Source: Chitinophagales bacterium (GTDB lineage Bacteria; Bacteroidota; Bacteroidia; Chitinophagales; Chitinophagaceae). Taken from it: DNA of 6,843 bases. Positions 1 through 5,523 of the stretch are shown one piece after another. Under the pieces are notes generated by a model. That model worked only from the letters and a program-made list of their open reading frames with translations, had not been told where the DNA came from and made no database searches. The translations under genes were made by a program, and so were the position numbers. The stretch's first letter is position 1. Each line of letters begins with the position of its first letter. Where the stretch lies: NCBI GenBank assembly GCA_025355935.1, contig JANXYS010000052.1:1-6843 (forward strand). Reading direction: 5' to 3'.

Positions 1-717
1 GTAAAGCTCCAGCGAGTCAAGCTGCGCCATACTTTTTTTGATAACGGGAAGGTCGAAGTGGGAGTCAACAGATACATCCCCATGCCCCGGAAAATGTTTG
101 GCAGTGGCCATTACTCCATTATCCTGCATACCCTTCATGTAAGCAACTCCAAAATCTGCGACCTTATATTTGTCCTCTCCAAAACTACGGTCGTTTATAA
201 CCGGGTTATCAGCATTATTATTTATGTCAACAACAGGAGCGTAATTAACCTGGATCCCCATTCGAAGACATTGTTCCGCGATGATTTTACCATAGTTGTA
301 AACGATCGTGGCATCTTTCATAGCTCCGAGCATCATTTGTTTAGGGAGAGGTAAAACGCTATCTGTCATCCGCATTCCTAATCCCCATTCTGCATCGATA
401 CATATCATCAGGGGGGTTTTTGCAGTTGACTGTAAAGTATTCAGGATCGTCGCTTGTTTAACCGGACTTCCCTGGAAAAGACAAATGCCACCAATATTAT
501 AATCCTTTACAAGTTTCATTACCTGGTCGTCAAAGAAGGTTATATTTTTTGTTTTGCCATCTATAGTAGATAATCTTACGACCATTAATTGCGCTATGCG
601 CTGATCGTCGTTTAAGGTTTGGTACACACTGTCGCTCCATCTTTGCGCAGGCGCTTGCGCATACACGCAAGTAAAAACAAATGAAAATATTATTACCGCA
701 AACAAACTTTTTATCAT
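1..717 (-). CDS. Glycoside hydrolase family 3 protein, NagZ-like (5' part, cut by window edge)
   Basis: I translated 239 codons from the ATG at 717 down to base 1 without a stop; the rest lies off the left edge. Residues 1-20 look like a Sec signal peptide: Lys3, a hydrophobic stretch at 5-15, and a likely cleavage after Val-Tyr-Ala20, so the enzyme is probably exported. The rest matches the GH3 N-terminal TIM barrel: IDAEWGLGMRM at 107-117, NYAPVVDIN at 158-166, NDRSFGED at 175-182, and KHFPGHGDVSVDSH at 207-220. This last block is typical of NagZ-type beta-N-acetylhexosaminidases, in which the Asp-Ser-His triplet (here Asp218, His220) supplies the acid/base dyad. The nucleophile Asp should lie beyond the window. 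The expected role is release of terminal GlcNAc-type sugars from peptidoglycan fragments or glycans. Bacteroidota homologues often carry an extra C-terminal serine-hydrolase (beta-lactamase-like) domain, which cannot be checked here. A beta-glucosidase role is less likely given the dyad motif. Confidence 0.9.
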   Translation of the reverse strand, partial: MIKSLFAVIIFSFVFTCVYAQAPAQRWSDSVYQTLNDDQRIAQLMVVRLSTIDGKTKNITFFDDQVMKLVKDYNIGGICLFQGSPVKQATILNTLQSTAKTPLMICIDAEWGLGMRMTDSVLPLPKQMMLGAMKDATIVYNYGKIIAEQCLRMGIQVNYAPVVDINNNADNPVINDRSFGEDKYKVADFGVAYMKGMQDNGVMATAKHFPGHGDVSVDSHFDLPVIKKSMAQLDSLELY

Positions 718-898
718 CTGGTAAAATTAAGGACGCAAATCGAAATAAAACATTCGGGGTATTTATATAACATGCTTTTGCATTGGTTTAAAATAAGTAA
801 AATGTATACAATTTTTCGGGAGCCTCAGAGGAGTTTTATTAAGACACAAACCGTACTGTTAGCATTTAGCCAACGTGATCATAAATGCCTCTTGTACA

Positions 899-906
899 TA
901 ATTTTG
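899..906 (+). promoter_or_regulatory. Possible -7 box for mutL (TAATTTTG)
   Basis: TAATTTTG fits the Bacteroidota -7 consensus TAnnTTTG at every fixed base and lies 73 bases before the mutL start. No TTG/TTTG -33 element is visible at the usual 17-23 base spacing, so the call is weak. A second candidate in the same region is GATTTTTG at 946-953 (one mismatch), with TTG at 921-923 and a 22-base spacer. I cannot decide between them by eye. Confidence 0.25.
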
Positions 907-979
907 GAAACGGAACAATGTTGCAGTTTATCCGGTAAAAAATGCGATTTTTGCGGGATAAAATTTAAAAACCGAGTTT

Positions 980-2809
980 TTGCCCGACATCATTCAATTA
1001 CTACCTGATAACATTGCTAACCAGATTGCGGCAGGTGAAGTTATCCAACGACCGGCCAGTGCGGTAAAAGAGTTGCTTGAAAATGCAGTAGATGCGGGTG
1101 CAGATGAAATCAAACTCATTATCAACGACGCAGGAAAGGCCCTTGTTCAGGTTACCGACAATGGGAAGGGGATGAGTGAAACGGACGCCCGTATGGCATT
1201 TGAAAGACATGCAACATCAAAAATCAGGAACATTGAGGATCTTTTTCGGATAAAGACAATGGGTTTCAGAGGAGAGGCACTTGCAAGTATTGCCGCCGTA
1301 GCCCAGGTGGAATTAAAATCAAAAAGAGCGGATGATGTGGCCGGGGTTTACATTGAAATCGAGAACAGCCAGGTAAAACTGCAGGAACCATTTGCAATGC
1401 AAACCGGGACATCAATTGCCATGAAAAATCTTTTTTTTAATGTTCCTGCAAGACGGAATTTTTTAAAAAGTAATCCATCAGAGTTACGGCATATAGTTGA
1501 AGAATTCATCAGGGTAGCCATGAGTTTCCCCGAAATATTTTTCTCCTTTACATCCGGAGGTCAACAAGTTTTTCACCTTGAAAAGGGATCGCTTAAACAG
1601 CGCATTGTTCAAATACTGGGCAATAATTATAATTCTAAACTTGTAAGTGTTCAGGAGCATACGGATTATCTCGACATTATTGGCTTCGTTGGTAAACCCG
1701 AAACGGCCAAAAAAACCAGAGGCGACCAGTATTTTTTTGTTAATAATCGTTTTATCAAAAGTGCGTATCTCAATCATGCGGTCATGAAAGCCTTTTCGGA
1801 TATGATTCCAAAGGACAGTTACCCGATGTATGCACTGTTTATCAATCTTGATCCCGCGCAACTTGATATCAACGTTCACCCAACGAAGCAGGAAATTAAG
1901 TTTGAGGACGAACGTATTGTTTATGCGTTCGTAGAGAGTGCCGTAAAGCACGCACTCGCGCAATTTAGCATTACGCCTACGCTTGATTTTGACCTGGATG
2001 CTTCAATACAAAATCTGGACGCTGTAAGTAAGCCCTTTACGGACGAACAACGTTCTTCAACATCTGCCTCCTCACTTTTCAATACATTTACCAAAAAGAA
2101 CCAGGCGCATTTTATTGAAAGCAAAAGCGAGCTTAAGCATTGGCGTGATTTTTATGAAAAGCCGGCTTCAACTTTGATTTCAGGCACCGATCTTTCCCTG
2201 GCCATTCGGCCACTTCACGAGCAGGGGCTTACAAGGGACTTTATTCCTGACCGTCTCATTCAGATTCACCAGGCTTATATCGTGGTGGAAACTGACAGGG
2301 GTTACCTGCTCATTAATCAACAGAATGCTCACGAGCGCGTTTTATATGAACGTTTTAATTATGCTGTCTCCGGAAGACCAATCGCTACTCAACGAAGTCT
2401 GTTTCCGGTATCTATCGATCTCGCAGCACAGGATGCTGTGCTGCTCTCTGAATTGATGCCCGATCTTCTGCAACTTGGATTTTTGCTGGAGCCTTTTGGG
2501 AATAATAGTTTCGTAGTACAGGGTACACCTGCAGACGTTAGCCAGGGAAATGAAAGAAATGCTATTGAAAAAATGATTGAACAATACAAACATTTTAGTA
2601 CTGATCTTAAATTTAGTAAAAGGGAGAAATTATTCCGCTCCCTAGCTATTCAACAGTGTATCCGTTCAGGCACTTCTCTCTCCCAAAAGGAAATGAATAG
2701 TCTGCTGACAGATCTCTTTGCCTGTGAAATTCCTAACAGCACCCCTAACGGTAAGCCCACGTACATGAGTTTCAAAAAAGATGAAATGGACAAAATGTTT
2801 GGCAGGTAG
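980..2809 (+). CDS. mutL: DNA mismatch repair protein MutL
   Basis: This 609-residue protein is the ATP-dependent matchmaker that couples MutS mismatch recognition to downstream repair. The N-terminal GHKL ATPase is intact: QIAAGEV at 15-21, KELLEN at 30-35 with the catalytic Glu31 and Mg-binding Asn35 (E. coli Glu29 and Asn33), DNGKG at 60-64, RHATSKI at 76-82 and GFRGEAL at 95-101. The transducer part carries NVHPTKQEI at 298-306. A poorly conserved linker (about 335-425) leads to the C-terminal dimerisation domain. There the endonuclease motif reads Asn446-Gln-Gln-Asn-Ala-His-Glu452, not DQHAxxE, and the later Cys/His ligands are also replaced, so nicking activity is doubtful. The start is TTG: the frame has a stop at 959-961, no ATG or GTG lies between it and 980, and homology begins at residue 2. 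The gene is convergent with the PBP4-like gene, six bases away. Confidence 0.96.
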   Translation: MPDIIQLLPDNIANQIAAGEVIQRPASAVKELLENAVDAGADEIKLIINDAGKALVQVTDNGKGMSETDARMAFERHATSKIRNIEDLFRIKTMGFRGEALASIAAVAQVELKSKRADDVAGVYIEIENSQVKLQEPFAMQTGTSIAMKNLFFNVPARRNFLKSNPSELRHIVEEFIRVAMSFPEIFFSFTSGGQQVFHLEKGSLKQRIVQILGNNYNSKLVSVQEHTDYLDIIGFVGKPETAKKTRGDQYFFVNNRFIKSAYLNHAVMKAFSDMIPKDSYPMYALFINLDPAQLDINVHPTKQEIKFEDERIVYAFVESAVKHALAQFSITPTLDFDLDASIQNLDAVSKPFTDEQRSSTSASSLFNTFTKKNQAHFIESKSELKHWRDFYEKPASTLISGTDLSLAIRPLHEQGLTRDFIPDRLIQIHQAYIVVETDRGYLLINQQNAHERVLYERFNYAVSGRPIATQRSLFPVSIDLAAQDAVLLSELMPDLLQLGFLLEPFGNNSFVVQGTPADVSQGNERNAIEKMIEQYKHFSTDLKFSKREKLFRSLAIQQCIRSGTSLSQKEMNSLLTDLFACEIPNSTPNGKPTYMSFKKDEMDKMFGR

Positions 2810-2815
2810 CATAAA

Positions 2816-4174
2816 TTAATTGCGACTCCTGATGTTTTCCAAAAACTGTTCTACTGCCTTACGTACAGGTGTGGCTCCGGATGCGTAATTATTAACGAGA
2901 ACTGAAAATAATAACAGCTTCCCTTTCTTAGTAATTAAATATCCACTCAAAGCGCAGTTATTACTAAGAGTTCCGGTCTTAGCGAAAATGAAACCAGCGT
3001 CTTTAAGATAGTAGTTCTTCAGGGTTCCTTCTCCCCCTGTTGCAAGGATATTTTTTAAACGTGCTAGTCCAAACTCATTTTTCAATTTGTTAAGAATATA
3101 AATAAAATCATCAGGGGTAAATAAGTTGTAGCGACTTAGCCCACTTCCATCTACCCAACTCGGTTTAAAGGGTATGTCACTAAAGTCTTTTTTTAATAAA
3201 GTATCAATCAACTTTGCTTCATCCATATAGCCGAGGTATTCATTGGCTGCCATTAGCAGGGTTTGCTCTGCAAAAAAATTATCACTCCGATGCATCATGG
3301 GTTTAAAAAGCGAATCTATAGGTTGAGTATGCAACACCTTGTATTCATTTGCCGCGAAAAGGATATTTGTTTTGCTAAATGATGTGGTTGGGTACCTGAT
3401 ATTTAATATTTCAATTGCGGAACCCACACCGTTAGTTACAAAGGGAATATATAGTTGCGCTTCTGTTTTGGTCAATGGGTAAGTGAATGTAAAATAGTTT
3501 TCTTTTTCTCTCCTGGCGAAGGATAGACTCTCACTTCGCGCGGTATTCAGGAAGGTAGCGGATCTTAAAATGGGGAAAACCTGGAGGTTGTATTCCTGAG
3601 TACCAGATGCGGGCAGGATTGTCGTCAGCTCTTTTTTGAAGCTGATTGAAATATTATTTCCTGCAACCGGCAGTGCATTTCTTTCAGGCATATACGATTC
3701 GCCATATTCGTCCCAAGCCCAACCAGACCCATATTTACCAGTCTTGAAAGCTGTATCATTTATAGTTACTGCTAAATTATTTTTCTCGAAAAATTCAGCA
3801 ACTGGTTGCTTTTGAAAACCAGAATATAAAAATGTTGGGTCACCAGTTGGTAGCACATACAAGCTGTCTCCCCGTTGCCGATACCTTAAACCAACCAGAC
3901 TGTCACCTAAATATTTAAGACCCGCATAAAGCGTGAAAAGTTTGGTGTTACTGGCCGGAACGAAATAATGATTGGCGTTGTACCGGTAAAGAAATTTCGA
4001 ATTGTTCGGATCGTAGATACTTATACCAACGAATCCTTTGCTGATTGCTGTATCATTCACTAGTAAAGTATGCGCATTACTATTGATTCTTCGGGTATTG
4101 GAGCATGCATTCAATAATACAAATGCCAGCATAACAAAGGGAACAAAATAATTAAAACGTGCATTGGCGAGCAT
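2816..4174 (-). CDS. dacB: D-alanyl-D-alanine carboxypeptidase/endopeptidase, PBP4 type (peptidase family S13), probable lipoprotein
   Basis: This is a low-molecular-mass penicillin-binding protein of 452 residues that would trim or cut D-Ala cross-links of peptidoglycan in the periplasm. All three active-site motifs are present: SNTK at 75-78 (nucleophile Ser75, Lys78), SDN at 297-299 and KTG at 399-401. The gap of about 220 residues between SxxK and SxN is the large insertion typical of class C (S13) enzymes. VDGSGLSR at 341-348 and GDPTF at 111-115 are further family signatures. I chose the ATG at 4174 because it gives a clean signal: Arg6, a hydrophobic stretch at 10-22 and a lipobox-like LLNAC ending at Cys24, so a lipoprotein is likely. 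The frame stays open to an ATG at 4264, which would add 30 unremarkable residues and overlap the upstream gene by 44 bases. The gene follows the ureohydrolase-like gene by 46 bases and is probably co-transcribed with it. Confidence 0.9.
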   Translation of the reverse strand: MLANARFNYFVPFVMLAFVLLNACSNTRRINSNAHTLLVNDTAISKGFVGISIYDPNNSKFLYRYNANHYFVPASNTKLFTLYAGLKYLGDSLVGLRYRQRGDSLYVLPTGDPTFLYSGFQKQPVAEFFEKNNLAVTINDTAFKTGKYGSGWAWDEYGESYMPERNALPVAGNNISISFKKELTTILPASGTQEYNLQVFPILRSATFLNTARSESLSFARREKENYFTFTYPLTKTEAQLYIPFVTNGVGSAIEILNIRYPTTSFSKTNILFAANEYKVLHTQPIDSLFKPMMHRSDNFFAEQTLLMAANEYLGYMDEAKLIDTLLKKDFSDIPFKPSWVDGSGLSRYNLFTPDDFIYILNKLKNEFGLARLKNILATGGEGTLKNYYLKDAGFIFAKTGTLSNNCALSGYLITKKGKLLLFSVLVNNYASGATPVRKAVEQFLENIRSRN

Positions 4175-4220
4175 GCGCAATAGTTTAATGTTCGATTTCT
4201 GGTCTGAATAGTAATTAGAC

Positions 4221-5348
4221 TTAATTGCGTTCCTGTACCCGCAACCAGCGCTCGGGTATTTCATTATTACTTGCCTTTATATAGTCGTTGTAGCTGCAGG
4301 CGATATATTGCTGATCAGGCATTTGCATCCACCACCGGTCAGTTCGTTTACTTTGCAGGAAAACCGTGTCGATCTCCGCAAAGGCAGTGTGGTACTCATT
4401 AAAATTGTTTCGGTCTTCAATCTGCGTCTCTTGTTTACTGCGGCTTTTACCATCTATAAAATACCAAAGCATCTGGCTGATTTGCCTGGCCGTAAGCTCG
4501 TTAGTGTCCTGGTCGGGGTTATATCCGTAAATGCCCATACTGCTTAGGCGCGGGCTCATCCCCGCATAGCGCGTAAGCATACATGCTTCAATGCCGGTTA
4601 ACCCATTAGGGCAATTTTTATTAGCCGGCGCATCACTAAATTTGATGGCACTAATGTCAAAAGTTAACAAATCCGTATCACGCAAAATGGGTTCCATTGA
4701 CTCTATGTCTTCGGTAACTTTGCCAACGCGGTAACAATCAAAGCGTAGTTTGTCCATGGTTTCCAGCATCCTTGGATGAACGAAATAACTTTGAAATGCG
4801 ATGTGGTTATAATGTTTTACGAGATTGGGCTCGCCCGTAAGAATCTCCATCAGAAAATTCTCACTCCTTACAGGACTTTCTCCCCGCAGGTCTATCATGG
4901 AGTCCACGCAGGTCACCTCTACCTGCTTATTAAGCTGCCGGTACGCCTGGTATTGCCCCAGGGTCAAATCATGCGACCCGCCTAGTAGAACAACTATTTT
5001 ATTTTTTTTGAGTAATTCACCGAGCACCGTTCGGAGGCTCGCATAACTGTCGGCTAACGTTAAGCCGGTTTTTACATTGCCAAGATCGGCAATCTTTATA
5101 TCTGTATGCCAGTAATTAAGGCGGTATAAGTGTTTACGTATAGTATCAGCTGCATTGTTTAAGCCTTGTAAAAAACTATCACCGCGAGTTTCTAATAAGC
5201 CAATCAAGACAATCTCCACATCATCGAGTTCTGGCAGATCATTTTCATAAATCAGGATGTGCTTCGCGAATTGTCCATCGGTATAACCCTCATCATTGTT
5301 GAGTTCAGCTACGCTTACCGGCTCCAGAAAATCTGTAAGGTCATGCAT
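4221..5348 (-). CDS. Arginase/formimidoylglutamase-family (ureohydrolase fold) protein with incomplete metal site
   Basis: The 375-residue protein has the ureohydrolase layout: LLGGSHDLT at 121-129 (family GGxH block), VDSMIDL at 148-154 (family DAHxD block) and LLTFDISAIKFSDAPA at 227-242 (family SxDxDxxDP block), followed by PNGLTGIEA at 247-255. The tail has YGYNPDQD at 274-281 and DRWWMQMP at 337-344. Ligand by ligand against arginase, His126, Asp149, Asp153 and Asp231 are kept, but the second His is Met151 and the last Asp is Ser233. True enzymes of this family hydrolyse guanidino or formimino groups (arginine, agmatine, formimidoylglutamate) with two Mn ions. With two of six ligands missing, activity on such substrates is uncertain. 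Bacteroidota relatives are commonly annotated as formimidoylglutamase, but no hut gene is next to it, so I give no symbol. It is the first gene of a probable two-gene minus-strand operon. The ATG at 5348 has no Shine-Dalgarno sequence, only an A/T-rich leader. Confidence 0.82.
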   Translation of the reverse strand: MHDLTDFLEPVSVAELNNDEGYTDGQFAKHILIYENDLPELDDVEIVLIGLLETRGDSFLQGLNNAADTIRKHLYRLNYWHTDIKIADLGNVKTGLTLADSYASLRTVLGELLKKNKIVVLLGGSHDLTLGQYQAYRQLNKQVEVTCVDSMIDLRGESPVRSENFLMEILTGEPNLVKHYNHIAFQSYFVHPRMLETMDKLRFDCYRVGKVTEDIESMEPILRDTDLLTFDISAIKFSDAPANKNCPNGLTGIEACMLTRYAGMSPRLSSMGIYGYNPDQDTNELTARQISQMLWYFIDGKSRSKQETQIEDRNNFNEYHTAFAEIDTVFLQSKRTDRWWMQMPDQQYIACSYNDYIKASNNEIPERWLRVQERN

Positions 5349-5363
5349 TTATATTATTTGTGG

Positions 5364-5371
5364 CAAAACTA
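5364..5371 (-). promoter_or_regulatory. Possible -7 box for the ureohydrolase-like/PBP4-like operon (TAGTTTTG)
   Basis: Read on the minus strand, this is TAGTTTTG, a full match to the Bacteroidota TAnnTTTG -7 consensus, 15 bases before the ATG at 5348. The leader would be only about 10 bases. The nearest TTTG upstream (5400-5403 on the minus strand) is 28 bases away, too far for a normal -33 element, so support is partial. Confidence 0.35.
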
Positions 5372-5386
5372 AATGTTTTTTGGCTA

Positions 5387-5424
5387 AACCGGAGATCATC
5401 AAAGTCGCGATTTCTATTCCGGTT
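5387..5424. repeat. Inverted repeat AACCGGA ... TCCGGTT in the divergent promoter region
   Basis: Perfect 7-base arms lie at 5387-5393 and 5418-5424, with 24 bases between them. The dyad sits between the leftward -7 box and the rightward promoter, where a regulator serving both genes could bind. No regulator family is recognised from the motif, and arms this short can arise by chance. Confidence 0.4.
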
Positions 5425-5426
5425 CA

Positions 5427-5439
5427 GTGTAAACTACAC
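5427..5439. promoter_or_regulatory. Possible operator: dyad GTGTA-AAC-TACAC
   Basis: Perfect 5-base arms flank a 3-base centre, a size and symmetry typical of a dimeric repressor or activator site. It ends 10 bases upstream of the -33 element of the oxidoreductase promoter, a suitable place for an activator. Its left half GTGTAAA recurs on the opposite strand at 5498-5504, downstream of the promoter. The binding protein is unknown. Confidence 0.35.
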
Positions 5440-5449
5440 AATTCGGTAA

Positions 5450-5483
5450 CTTGGCCCAGAGGAATATTTACATTATATATTTG
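5450..5483 (+). promoter_or_regulatory. Bacteroidota-type promoter for the 2-oxoacid:ferredoxin oxidoreductase gene
   Basis: The -7 box TATATTTG at 5476-5483 matches TAnnTTTG in full. A TTG at 5451-5453 (CTTG from 5450) serves as -33 element, with a spacer of 22 bases, within the range seen in this phylum. Transcription should start near 5487-5490, leaving a leader of about 35 bases before the ATG at 5524. This is the best promoter in the window. Confidence 0.6.
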
Positions 5484-5485
5484 TT

Positions 5486-5509
5486 ATTGGTGTTACCTTT
5501 ACACCCAAT
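5486..5509 (+). promoter_or_regulatory. Hairpin-forming dyad at the 5' end of the oxidoreductase leader
   Basis: ATTGGTGT at 5486-5493 can pair with ACACCCAAT at 5501-5509, giving eight base pairs, one bulged C and a 7-base loop. It is followed by TTTAATTT. It begins almost at the predicted transcription start, so it could be a stabilising 5' hairpin, a weak attenuator, or a DNA operator over the start site. The sequence alone does not decide between these. Confidence 0.4.
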
Positions 5510-5523
5510 TTTAATTTCAGAAA

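Noticed and set aside
58..354. Plus-strand open frame of 98 residues opposite the GH3 gene
   Set aside because: The minus strand here encodes the GH3 catalytic-dyad region, which accounts for the sequence.
658..717. Lipoprotein signal in the GH3 protein (Cys17)
   Set aside because: The residues before Cys17 (Val-Phe-Thr) do not fit a lipobox; cleavage by signal peptidase I after Ala20 is more plausible.
772..783. Small dyad ATGC-TTTT-GCAT between the GH3 gene and mutL
   Set aside because: Four-base arms in A/T-rich DNA are expected by chance and it is not placed at a convincing promoter.
772..1008. Open frame of 78 residues on the plus strand with a CxxC...HH pattern resembling a zinc finger
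   Set aside because: The His-rich end lies in the mutL start region read in another frame, the rest has no recognisable similarity or low-complexity signal of a real protein, and no start context supports it.
1484..1963. Antisense open frame of 159 residues inside mutL
   Set aside because: The plus-strand frame encodes well-conserved MutL sequence here; the antisense translation has no recognisable domain.
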